This document shows, one piece after another, positions 7,619 through 15,125 of a stretch of 64,000 nt of DNA. The stretch comes from Deltaproteobacteria bacterium (GTDB lineage: Bacteria > Myxococcota > Myxococcia > Myxococcales > 40CM-4-68-19), in the NCBI GenBank assembly GCA_005879535.1, contig VBKI01000068.1, forward strand, positions 1-64,000, read 5' to 3'. The translations under genes were made by a program, and so were the position numbers. How positions within the stretch are numbered: the stretch's first letter is position 1; each line of letters opens with the position of its first letter. Under the pieces are notes generated by a model. The model saw nothing but the letters and a program-made list of their open reading frames with translations, did no database searches and was not told the DNA's origin.

Positions 7619-9208
7619 ATGAACAAGCACAAGCTATTGAGGGCACTTGCAGTTGCAACCGTTGGCGTGCTGGGTCCGTTGGTCAGCACTTCTATCGCAT
7701 TCGCCGACTCGTTTCCGGGATCGGTGTCCAAAGCCAATTGTGGTCCTGGGGATCATACGGAAAGCGGATTACAAGGCGAGACAACGGTGGAAGAACGTTT
7801 CAGCGGCGATTCCGAGCGCGCCTACAACTGCAATCTGGAACTCGTGGGCCAGGAGCCCCAAGCTGAGTTTGAAGGAGCATTTTCCCAGGATGGACCGGCG
7901 TACAGCGGTGACTGCGCCTACTATGGAACGGACCGTGCTGCCACTCTCCAAGGCGTCAAGGTGATCGATGCCTCCGACCCCCAGCATCCGCGGGTGAGCG
8001 CGCACTTGACCGATACCCCCGCGGCGCTTGCCCCGCACGAGACGGTGCAGACCAATGATCGAAGTGGCCTCCTCGTGGCCGCCCAAAATAATGGGCCGGA
8101 CTTTGCTGTTTATGACATTTCCGCCGACTGCCGCCACCCGGTCCTGCTGGCCCACATCCAGCTCCCGGGCAGCCAGGGCCACATGGGCGCCTTCGCCCCG
8201 GACGGCCGGACGTACTACCTCACCCAGGGCGGAGCCACCAACCGCACCCTGCACATCGTGGACCTCTCCGACCCATCGCATCCGCAGGAGCTTCCCCCCT
8301 GGAACTTCCTGGGCGATGGCAAGCCCCACGGGCTAGAGCTCAACCCGGAGGGCTTCGAGCCCGGTGTCCACGAAGGGACGCGGGTGTACGCGGGGCAGTC
8401 CGGCAATTTCCCCTTCACCCCCTTCAGGGACGGGCTGGTGATCGAGGACGTCAGCGACTATCAGTTCCGTCGCCCCAATCCGCAGATCCGGATTGTCAGC
8501 ACGCTCTTCTGGCCGGACCAGGGGGGAGCCGAGGCCATGATCCCCGTCAAGATCAGGGGGCGCCCGTACCTCATCAGCACGGACGAGTCCGGCGGCGCGG
8601 GCGGCGCGGGCGGTTGGGCGGCCGCGTGTGCCCGGGGGGCCTCCGCGTTCGGTTATCCCAATATCATTGACGTCGGTGACGAGACGAACCCTAAGATCAT
8701 CGCCAAACTCAGGCTGGAAGTGAACGACCCCGCGAATTGCTCAGCGCTACTCGCTGAGACGCCGCCGGATCCGCCCGGAACCGCGCCCGGGACGAACTTG
8801 CCGGCCATCTCAGGGACGACCAACTACAGCGAAGAAACATGTGTCGCTGACAATCCCAAAAATGCGAAGATGCTCGCTTGCAGTTTTCAGAATGCACAAC
8901 TGCGCGTTTTCGACATTCGCGATCTTTCCCATCCCAAGGAGATTGCGTACTGGAAGGCAGGGGCTGTGCGGACAAGGGTCCTTCCCGCATCAGGGAGCTG
9001 GGCGCCGGGCTCCGATCGAACCGTGGATAAGATTGCGCATTGGGTACGCTGGGTCAAGCGGAACGGCAATGGCCAGGGCAAGGGGAACGGCAACGGAAAC
9101 AAGCTGGAGCTCTGGACCGTCAGTGATGGCCACGGCTTTCAGGTGCTGCGTTTCACCGAGAACTTCAAAGGTAAACACCGGGACCTTTTCGACGACTCCG
9201 ACGATTAA
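7619..9208 (+). CDS. Secreted LVIVD/beta-propeller repeat protein
   Basis: This 529-residue protein has a clear signal peptide (MNKHKLLRALAVATVGVLG, cleavage after IAFA). The ATG at 7619 is preferred over an in-frame upstream ATG at 7574 because GGAGG sits four bases before it. It contains LVIVD-type repeats: VKVIDASDPQHPRVSAHL, FAVYDISADCRHPVLLAHI, LHIVDLSDPSHPQEL, FDIRDLSHPKEIAYW. These resemble secreted beta-propellers of unknown role. A Gly/Asn/Lys-rich spacer (NGNGQGKGNGNGN) lies near residue 485. It stands alone, with an intrinsic terminator 40 bp downstream. It is cargo of the leftmost element; ligand and function unknown. Confidence 0.75.
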   Translation: MNKHKLLRALAVATVGVLGPLVSTSIAFADSFPGSVSKANCGPGDHTESGLQGETTVEERFSGDSERAYNCNLELVGQEPQAEFEGAFSQDGPAYSGDCAYYGTDRAATLQGVKVIDASDPQHPRVSAHLTDTPAALAPHETVQTNDRSGLLVAAQNNGPDFAVYDISADCRHPVLLAHIQLPGSQGHMGAFAPDGRTYYLTQGGATNRTLHIVDLSDPSHPQELPPWNFLGDGKPHGLELNPEGFEPGVHEGTRVYAGQSGNFPFTPFRDGLVIEDVSDYQFRRPNPQIRIVSTLFWPDQGGAEAMIPVKIRGRPYLISTDESGGAGGAGGWAAACARGASAFGYPNIIDVGDETNPKIIAKLRLEVNDPANCSALLAETPPDPPGTAPGTNLPAISGTTNYSEETCVADNPKNAKMLACSFQNAQLRVFDIRDLSHPKEIAYWKAGAVRTRVLPASGSWAPGSDRTVDKIAHWVRWVKRNGNGQGKGNGNGNKLELWTVSDGHGFQVLRFTENFKGKHRDLFDDSDD

Positions 9209-9247
9209 TCGATCGTCGGCATAAGTCAGGCCGCAATTCGATGTACA

Positions 9248-9284
9248 AACTGGCTCAGCCGCGAACCGGCTGGGCCAGTTTTCA
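9248..9284 (+). terminator. Intrinsic terminator after the LVIVD protein gene
   Basis: The arms AACTGGCTCAGCC and GGCTGGGCCAGTT form a 13-bp, nearly perfect stem around a 7-nt loop, followed by TTCATT. It lies 40 bp past the stop at 9208. Confidence 0.75.
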
Positions 9285-9378
9285 TTGATGGGGGAATCAG
9301 CGGAGTACGCGCTCTTGTCGCCGAAATCCCGGCGTTCCATTTACGCTCGACTCAGGCGAGAGCAAGCCGATAGATCAG

Positions 9379-9978
9379 TTGAGGTACCTGTCCGTGCGTC
9401 GGGCCCCTTGGCGAAGCGGCACCGGCCCTGACGGACGAATGCGCTCCCAAGAAGCTGACCCGGAGACAATTGTGCACGCACTCGCGCGCGCCGGCCTCGT
9501 CGACTACTGGGTCCACACCTGCCGCCGCTGCAAACGCCGAGGAGAGCCTCACAGCGAGCGCCAAGCCGATGGGGACCTCCGCCCTTGCCCTCGCTGCGGG
9601 ATGAAGCTCTGGCCCACCGCGAAGGTGCGGCCGATGCGCTTCCACGACCGGCGCCACACCGCGGCCACGCTGCTCCTGCGCGAACGCGTCGATCCGCACC
9701 GCGTGCAGCGCCTGCTGCGGCATCGGGACGTGAAGACGACCACGGGAACGTACGGGCACCTCGTCGTCGAGGACCTGCGCGACGCGATCAACCTGCTTCC
9801 GCCGTCGCCGTTTGCTGCATCCTTGCTCGAAGACCCCGAGGTCGATGCCTGCTCGCGTGCAGAATTCGACGATCGGGAACGAGGAGAATCAGGGAGTTGG
9901 ATTGGAGCGGGAAACGGGAGTCGAACCCGCCACCCTCAGCTTGGGAAAGCGAATCGGTCGGTTTGTAGGCGCATGTAG
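9379..9978 (+). pseudogene. Truncated tyrosine recombinase (integrase), C-terminal half only, copy 1
   Basis: The frame has the C-terminal catalytic part of a phage-type integrase: box II HxxR (FHDRRHTAATLLL), then VQRLLRHRDVKTTTGTYGHL with the late His and the nucleophilic Tyr. Before box II it has a zinc-ribbon-like insertion (CRRC...CPRC). The N-terminal DNA-binding domain and the first catalytic Arg are missing. It has lost its own stop and reads into the duplicated tRNA segment (9898-9947), ending at 9978. The copy at 14538-14979 sits in the same place relative to the intact tRNA gene. Confidence 0.75.
9898..9947 (-). repeat. Attachment-site duplicate of the tRNA-Gly 3' half
   Basis: These 50 bases match 15001-15050 at all but one position. 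The part 9906-9947 equals the last 42 nt of the tRNA-Gly gene, from the anticodon loop to the discriminator base; it diverges immediately beyond. This is the hallmark of an att site left by integration into the 3' end of a tRNA gene. Confidence 0.85.
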
Positions 9979-10075
9979 GCATTCACAAGCCGTGGCACGT
10001 ATTGGTGCTTCTAGATCCGGTGAATTGCATTCAGTATCTTTTGGCACAAGGTTTTGCAGGTCCGGTGCTGGACCG

Positions 10076-10261
10076 GTGCTGCAAGGTTTTCTGAGCGTCC
10101 GTGACGTTGCTGCGCAACTGCGCGTATCAACCGCGACGGTCTACAAGCTCTGCGCGGCGCGCGAGCTGCCACACGTACGCGTCCTGGGCGCTATCCGGAT
10201 CGCGCCGGACGACCTGGCTGCCTTCGTCGAGCGTCTCCGGCGGGCTACTTCAGCAGGTTGA
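10076..10261 (+). CDS. Excisionase/MerR-like helix-turn-helix protein (paralogue of the gene at 3854)
   Basis: The HTH reads LSVRDVAAQLRVSTATVYKL and the wing RVLGAIRIAPDDLAAFV, matching the protein at 3854-4051 over its whole length. The minimal GTG start is at 10076; the frame is open from 9812, and upstream codons (FCxxxAxPVLQG) are shared with the paralogue at identical spacing, so translation may start earlier. It lies 130 bp inside the duplicated tRNA segment, the expected place for the left-end gene of the 9.95-15.0 kb element. Confidence 0.65.
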   Translation: MLQGFLSVRDVAAQLRVSTATVYKLCAARELPHVRVLGAIRIAPDDLAAFVERLRRATSAG

Positions 10262-10324
10262 AGGGGCTTTTGTGCGTAGCGTACCTCGGCTGGCCTCATT
10301 CGGCGGCTGCCCTATGATCGAGTC

Positions 10325-10616
10325 ATGACGCGCGAGGAAGCCCTGCGACGGCTCTCGGAGCATCGAGGAGAGCTCGAACGGTTCGGGGTGCGATCGCTTG
10401 ATCTCTTCGGCTCCGTCGCGCGCGGCGACTCGGGGTCCGGGCAGTGATGTGGACCTCCTGATCGAGTTCGACAAGCCGGTGGGGCTCTTCCATTTCTTCC
10501 GGGTCCAGCGCAGGCTGGAAGCCATCCTCGGCCGACCAGTCGATCTGGTCATGAAGGATGCCATCAAGCGCCAGCTGCGGGCGCGGATCCTTGCCGAGTC
10601 GGTCAGTGCCAGCTAG
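10325..10616 (+). pseudogene. mntA: MntA-like minimal nucleotidyltransferase antitoxin with frameshift
   Basis: The ATG at 10325 opens a MNT-family protein (MTREEALRRLSEHRGELERF, then DLFGSVARGDSG). The frame then breaks in a GGGG run near 10431-10436 and stops at 10442. Removing one G restores GSVARGDSGPGSDVDLLIEF, the complete GSx10DxD active-site motif, and the remaining frame runs to 10616 (PVDLVMKDAIKRQLRARIL). MntA proteins AMPylate and so neutralise the HEPN toxin HepT, encoded immediately downstream with a 11-bp overlap. A one-base error in a homopolymer could also be an assembly artefact or a slippage site. Confidence 0.75.
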
Positions 10617-10881
10617 GGACTGGCGCCTCCGCATCGAGGACATCCTGGCGGCGGTGGAGCGCGTGCAGCGGTACACGGTGGGCATGGACCTCTCGTCCTT
10701 CATCGTGGACGAGAAGACCGTGGATGCCGTCAGCTTCTGCTTCGGCGTCATCGGTGAGGCTGCGCGCCACATTCCAGAGGACGTGGTCGCCGCCAATCCC
10801 GACCTGCCATGGCCGGAGATGCGCGCCATGCGGAACGTCGTGGTCCACGAATATTTTGGGGTCACGCAGGAGACGCTCTAG
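10606..10881 (+). CDS. hepT: HepT-like HEPN toxin, C-terminus cut by an amber codon
   Basis: The GTG start at 10606 overlaps the end of mntA. The 91-residue product has the HEPN fold helices and the RNase motif RNVVVH (Rx4-6H) followed by EYFGV, as in HepT (DUF86) proteins that cleave or trim tRNA. At 10879-10881 a TAG stands where the family usually has Trp (ETLWKT...). After it the frame stays open and family-like (KTAREDLPALVDRLRRLL) to a TGA at 10951-10953. The catalytic motif is intact but the last 23 residues are lost, so activity is uncertain. The paired mntA is also frameshifted. Confidence 0.75.
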   Translation: MPARDWRLRIEDILAAVERVQRYTVGMDLSSFIVDEKTVDAVSFCFGVIGEAARHIPEDVVAANPDLPWPEMRAMRNVVVHEYFGVTQETL

Positions 10882-11120
10882 AAGACAGCACGCGAGGACC
10901 TCCCAGCGCTCGTCGACCGACTGCGTCGCTTGCTGGCCGAACCCGAGCCCTGAGTAGCGCGCCTGAGATCGGGCAGGGGGTTCAGAGACCGCGCCGGGTC
11001 TACCGGGATTCTATCGGCTATGACGCGCGCGCCATCCGAGTTGTGCTGGCCGGGTCGCCTAATCCGTTGAAGCGACCCTCGGCGATGGCCGTTAGATGGT
11101 GCTGCTCCAGTCGCACCCAA

Positions 11121-11225
11121 CTGCTGCGCCGCCTCGCCACCCTGGTCCCACCACGGCGCAGCGACCACATCCAATGCAAGGCGTCTTTGCGCGGCCTCGT
11201 ACTGGAGCAATCAGGTTATCTGCGC
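11121..11225 (+). mobile_element. Possible IS91-family transposase relic (C-terminal part, frameshifted)
   Basis: One frame reads LLRRLATLVP; after a frame change the next reads PMQGVFARPRTGAIRLSAQ. Together they resemble the RL.ALVPPPR...HGVFAP segment of IS91-type Y2 transposases. It is short and broken, so the call is tentative. It is the only recognisable thing between hepT (10953) and the lipase-like gene (11554); the rest of that 600-bp gap shows only a duplicated TCCTAGGG near 11308-11330 and no gene. Confidence 0.35.
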
Positions 11226-11553
11226 AGGTGCCGCTCGAAGCCTGGCGAGTGAGCAGGACCGCTTGGTTCAGACGTTCGTCCGCCCTTCCCCTAGCGCAGC
11301 GTATCGTCCTAGGGTGCAAGTCCTAGGGCGAGAGTCGGGGGAAGATCGGCTACTCGGGCGAACACGAAAGGGCGCGCCTTTACTGCTCTCTTCGCGACCT
11401 ACACCGCAAAGGTGACGATCCGCCCGGACGAAGACAGAAGGGGCATCGAGACGTCGATCCACGGCGAACTTCTAGGTGCTGACGAATACGAACTCGATCC
11501 CGTGCAAGCAACTCGTGATTTAGGCGCCGCACGCGGCCCCGCAGGAGGACCCG

Positions 11554-14073
11554 ATGAATCGCACGTCAATCAATCACTCAGCGCTGGTGCTCTCCGTTGC
11601 GATGGCAACCGCGTGGCCTCTGTCGCCCGCAGTCGCGGACAAAGGTGGCACGCCTCACAAAGACGCCGTCCATCCGAAGTTCGGGTTGGCCGCGCCTTCG
11701 GACGGGCCCTTTCCATCGGACCGGTTCACCAAAGCCGATCCGACTCAGAACACCTGCGAACAAGTGAACCTGCCGATGCCGGACTCCACGACCGAGCCTT
11801 CGGCGCACATGGAAGTCACGCTGCTCAACGAGCTGGACGGCTTCAACACCCGGCCGCGCATCGCCATCCCGTTCGACGGCGAGATCGATCTTAGCACCGT
11901 GAACAGCGACACGATCTTCCTCGTGAGCCTCGGTGACTCGATCATCGACGGCGTGCCCGGCTGTCCGAGCGCGCGCGTCGAAACGGACGACCAAGAAACC
12001 CTGCCACGGCCGGACGCAGGCGCGGTGGTCGGCATCGATCAGGGCGTCTGGGACCCTACGACGAACACAGACCCTACGACGAAGACACTGTACGTCGAGG
12101 CGGCGGAGACGCTCGAGCAGCACACGCGCTATGTTGTATTCGTGACCCGCGGCGTAAAAGACACGACGGGTCAGCCCATCGAGACTCCGAAGGAGTTCAA
12201 AAAGGCGATCGGCGATGACGCGGACGCCGCGCCGATCGATCCGGCTTACCAGGCGGCGCTGCGGCGCGCGGTCGGCCAGGCGCACTTCTTCGGCGTGAAG
12301 CGCAACGACATCGCGGTCGCCAGTGTCTTCACGACGCTGAGCGTGACCGCAGCGGCCGAGAAGATTCGTACGGCCGTAACGGCGACGCCGCCGCCGTCGC
12401 CGGCTTACTTCAACATCGCCAAGGATTCCAAAGGGAACACGCATCCTGCGGTATTCGACCCCAGCAAGATCACCCGGACGGGCAACCTGACGGGGATTAC
12501 GTTTCATCGCGACCGGATCTTGCCGCCCGCGTCCGTGAATACTGTCTTCCAGTCCGCCTTCCTCGACACGATGCGAGTCATTCCAGGTGCGATCAAGACG
12601 CTGGCCTTCGGCCGTATCCAGACGCCGAATTATTTGCAAGCGGACGCCAGCATGATCCCGTTTCCGACCTACTCCGGTTCACCGACCCAGCTCGGCACGG
12701 TGGATCTCTACTTCGAGCTCATGTTGCCCTCGGAAGACCTCGAGTGCAATCCCCAGCGGCGGAAGCCGCCGGGCGGGTGGCCGGTGGTGATCTGGGGACA
12801 CGCCAACAACGAGAACGGAGTGAACGGCTCGCAATCGCGAGTCGCGGCGGTCTTTGCCTCGCACTGCATCGCGACTCTCAGCTGGAACCAGGTCGGCTAT
12901 GGCTTCGGACCAAACAGCACCGTGACCATCGCGCAGACGGATGGTACGTCGCTCATCTTCCCGTTTGCGGGCCGCACCTATGACCTCAACCATCCCGACA
13001 GCCAGCCCTTCCCTGGGCCGGACGGGTTCTACGACGGCAACAGCGCGCAGCCGGAAGGAGCCTGGGGCGTCCGAGACCCGTCCGGCGTCCGAGACACGCG
13101 CATCCTGTTCGACCGCGATCAGAACCGGCAGGGCATCGCCGACATCGCGCAGCTGATTCGCGCCATCGAAGTGGGCATGGATGTCGATGGTGATGGCACA
13201 CGGGACCTCGATCCAGAACACGTATACTATGGTGGTCTCTCGAAGGGCGCCGTCCTGGGCGTACTCGCCACCGCTGTCGAGTCCAGGTTCAAGGCCTCGG
13301 CGCTCTCCAGCCCCGGCGGCTTCATCGTGTTCCAGAACTCGCCGGGGCGGCGTGGACCCGTTGCCGGTCTGCTGTTGCAAGAACACCACCCTTCTCTCCT
13401 CAACCCGCCGGGCACTCCCCTGATCACCAAGCTCGGAGCTCACGACTCGCAGGCGCAACTTTCCGACGGTCCGGGCCTTCTCGTCACGGCGCCGTTCTAC
13501 AACGAGAACATGCCGGAGCGTGGTCTGACGCCCATCGTCAATTGTTCTTTGCGCTCCTCGACAGGAGCGACTTGCCGGAGCAGCATTCCCGGCGCGCTGG
13601 AGATCCAAGACTACTTCGAGCGCCTGGAGTGGCTCAACGCGAACAATGCGGCCGGCGCGTTCATGGAGTACCTCAAGACCAAGCCGATCAACGGCCGGGC
13701 GCGTCCCATCCTCATCCAGATGGCTCGCGGTGACCGAACCACCGTCAATCCCAACGTCGCCGAAGCCGTCCATGCCGGAAAGTTGGAGGACCGTGTGACC
13801 CTGTACCGTCACGACCTGTTTGATCCGCCCCCCACCGATCCCACGGGCCAGAAAGTGAAGTTCACGGGGGATCCGCATACGTTTTTGATTTCTACCAACT
13901 CAGAAACGTTCGGCCCTACGGTGCAGCGCCTTGCACTCCAAGCGCAGGAACAGATTGCCCGTTTCTACGAGTCGGACGGCGCCAACACTATCGACCCGGA
14001 TGGCACCGAGACGTTATTCGAGACGCCGGCAGCCAGCATCCCGACCGACTTCGGCTTCGTCGTTCCTCCGTAG
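11554..14073 (+). CDS. Secreted lipase/esterase-like protein with N-terminal Ig-like region
   Basis: An 839-residue protein with a signal peptide (cleavage near SPAVA-DK). The ATG at 11554 has AGGAGGA eight bases upstream. The N-terminal half (about residues 95-300) resembles the Big_5/virulence-factor-lipase N-terminal domain: PRIAIPFDGEIDLSTV, then YVVFVTRGVKDTTGQPI. The C-terminal half looks like an alpha/beta-hydrolase: oxyanion-side WPVVIWGHANNENG, nucleophile elbow GGLSKG with Ser563, and a late FTGDPHTFLI that may carry the catalytic His. It stands alone, with a strong terminator 25 bp downstream, and is cargo of the right-hand element. Substrate unknown. Confidence 0.7.
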   Translation: MNRTSINHSALVLSVAMATAWPLSPAVADKGGTPHKDAVHPKFGLAAPSDGPFPSDRFTKADPTQNTCEQVNLPMPDSTTEPSAHMEVTLLNELDGFNTRPRIAIPFDGEIDLSTVNSDTIFLVSLGDSIIDGVPGCPSARVETDDQETLPRPDAGAVVGIDQGVWDPTTNTDPTTKTLYVEAAETLEQHTRYVVFVTRGVKDTTGQPIETPKEFKKAIGDDADAAPIDPAYQAALRRAVGQAHFFGVKRNDIAVASVFTTLSVTAAAEKIRTAVTATPPPSPAYFNIAKDSKGNTHPAVFDPSKITRTGNLTGITFHRDRILPPASVNTVFQSAFLDTMRVIPGAIKTLAFGRIQTPNYLQADASMIPFPTYSGSPTQLGTVDLYFELMLPSEDLECNPQRRKPPGGWPVVIWGHANNENGVNGSQSRVAAVFASHCIATLSWNQVGYGFGPNSTVTIAQTDGTSLIFPFAGRTYDLNHPDSQPFPGPDGFYDGNSAQPEGAWGVRDPSGVRDTRILFDRDQNRQGIADIAQLIRAIEVGMDVDGDGTRDLDPEHVYYGGLSKGAVLGVLATAVESRFKASALSSPGGFIVFQNSPGRRGPVAGLLLQEHHPSLLNPPGTPLITKLGAHDSQAQLSDGPGLLVTAPFYNENMPERGLTPIVNCSLRSSTGATCRSSIPGALEIQDYFERLEWLNANNAAGAFMEYLKTKPINGRARPILIQMARGDRTTVNPNVAEAVHAGKLEDRVTLYRHDLFDPPPTDPTGQKVKFTGDPHTFLISTNSETFGPTVQRLALQAQEQIARFYESDGANTIDPDGTETLFETPAASIPTDFGFVVPP

Positions 14074-14097
14074 TCAGACAAGAGCTTGTTACTCACG

Positions 14098-14140
14098 ACG
14101 GCGGCTCCTCACTTCGGTTGACGAGCCGCCGTTTCGCTTT
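14098..14140 (+). terminator. Intrinsic terminator after the lipase-like gene
   Basis: A perfect 10-bp stem (ACGGCGGCTC / GAGCCGCCGT) around a 15-nt loop is followed by TTCGCTTTT. It lies 25 bp downstream of the stop. Confidence 0.8.
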
Positions 14141-14355
14141 TCAAGAAGGCTTCTTCGTAAGCAGCTCGGCACCGACCTTCGGGTTGGCCTTTGAGGCCGT
14201 GGCCTTCATGACCTGGCCGACGAGGAAGCCAACAATGTCGGTCTTCCCACCCTCGTACTTGGCAATGCAGTCGGGTTGTCGGCCAGCACCTTGTCGATGG
14301 CGGCCTCGATGCTGGCGACCTCGGTGGCCTGCTTGAGGCGGCGCTTGTCAAGCGT
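14141..14355 (-). pseudogene. gatB: gatB C-terminal fragment (Asp/Glu-tRNA amidotransferase subunit B), frameshifted
   Basis: On the minus strand the frame reads LDKRRLKQATEVASIEAAI then DKVLADNP. After loss of one base near 14270 it continues CIAKYEGGKTDIVGFLVGQ, VMKATASKANPKVGAELL and a TGA at 14143-14141. This is the YqeY-like tail domain of GatB, including the hallmark GF.VGQVMKAT.GKANP. Only about the last 65 residues are present and nothing of the amidotransferase body. It lies head-to-head with the lipase-like gene and shares its terminator region. How a gatB tail came to sit inside the tRNA-Gly element is unclear. Confidence 0.75.
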
Positions 14356-14440
14356 GGCGAGCCGCCCCGCGCGGCGAAGCGCAGTGCCCTCCCGCCGCGC
14401 TCTGCTCGGCTGGTGCCGAGGAGACAGGAGGAGGCGAGGC

Positions 14441-14461
14441 GACAGAAGTTCGCTTATCTGT
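14441..14461 (+). repeat. 21-bp dispersed motif, copy 2
   Basis: GACAGAAGTTCGCTTATCTGT differs from 7477-7497 at one base. It lies between the gatB fragment and the recombinase remnant. The flanking 14360-14515 stretch is otherwise featureless apart from GC-rich runs. Confidence 0.55.
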
Positions 14462-14537
14462 CTTCTGCCCCGCCCCCCGCCTGTTCAACGCGGGGGGCGA
14501 CAAGCTGGGTAATCAGTTACTCGGCTACGGTGAGGCC

Positions 14538-14979
14538 GTGGCGCGAGAGGGTCTCTTCGCCTCGGCGGGCGTACTCGGCCAGGACACGCAGGACGTCAGC
14601 CGTGCCCGCTGGCAGCTTCGGATGGCGCTTGAATGCCCGCGGGTAGAATGTCTCGCAGCGGAAGCGATCTCGAGGATGGTGCCAGCCAGCGCCCTGCAGA
14701 GAACCCCGCGCTCCGGGCAAGCGGACGCGATCCCGATCCCCGAAGCGCTCGTTTTGCGCTTCCACGACCTGCGCCACAGCACGGCCACGCTGGTCCTGCG
14801 CGAGCGCGTCGAATGCGCACGGCGTGCAGCGCCTACTGCGCCATCGCGACGTGAAGACGACGATGGGCACGTACAGCCACGTCGTCGTCGAGGACCTGCG
14901 CGAGGCGATCAACCTGCTTCCGCCGGCGCCGCTTGCTGCATCGTTGCTGCAAGACCCGAGGTCGACGCCTGACCGTTAG
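14538..14979 (+). pseudogene. Truncated tyrosine recombinase, C-terminal part, frameshifted, copy 2
   Basis: Box II is seen as LRFHDLRHSTATLVLRERV. An extra A near 14812-14814 shifts the frame, after which QRLLRHRDVKTTMGTYSHV and LREAINLLPPAPLAASLL continue to TAG at 14977-14979. The match to copy 1 (9379-9978) is strong from box II onward; before that this copy has little integrase sequence and no CxxC insertion. The left boundary is uncertain. The gene ends 29 bp from the 3' end of tRNA-Gly, the normal place for an integrase using this tRNA as its att site. Confidence 0.7.
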
Positions 14980-15000
14980 CAGCGAGAATTATCAGGGATT

Positions 15001-15050
15001 TGGATTGGAGCGGGAAACGGGAGTCGAACCCGCGACCCTCAGCTTGGGAA
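15001..15050 (-). repeat. Attachment site at the tRNA-Gly 3' half
   Basis: This is the partner of the repeat at 9898-9947 (49 of 50 identical). It includes tRNA bases from the anticodon loop to the 3' end plus 8 bp beyond. Together the two copies bound a segment of about 5.05 kb. Confidence 0.85.
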
Positions 15051-15081
15051 GCTGATGCTCTACCAACTGAGCTATTCCCGC
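15009..15081 (-). tRNA. tRNA-Gly (anticodon CCC)
   Basis: On the minus strand the sequence folds as a standard tRNA: acceptor GCGGGAA pairs with TTCCCGC plus discriminator T; D arm GCTCAGTTGGTAGAGC; anticodon stem TCAGC/GCTGA with loop TTCCCAA (anticodon CCC); short variable loop; T arm GCGGGTTCGACTCCCGT (one mismatch outside the loop). The gene is 73 nt without an encoded CCA. It is the integration site of the island to its left. Confidence 0.95.
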
Positions 15082-15125
15082 TCGGGACTTCGGAGGCTAG
15101 TCGGCGCTCCTGGTCGCGTCAAGGA

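Noticed and set aside
4329..10881. UAG recoding (suppressor or pyrrolysine-like use) to explain the two toxins
   Set aside because: An intact RF1 gene is present and several core genes end in TAG. The ambers occur in toxin genes, where nonsense mutations are favoured, so recoding is not needed. Kept only as a low-level test in the findings.
11300..11330. Duplicated TCCTAGGG with GTGCAAG spacing, suggesting an intron or att core
   Set aside because: Too short, no group II intron domain V or maturase, no partner copy found.
14517..14660. Minus-strand frame ending TADVLRVLAEYARRGEETL...
   Set aside because: Plausible C-terminal tail of some gene, but it overlaps the recombinase remnant, has no start and matches nothing I recognise.
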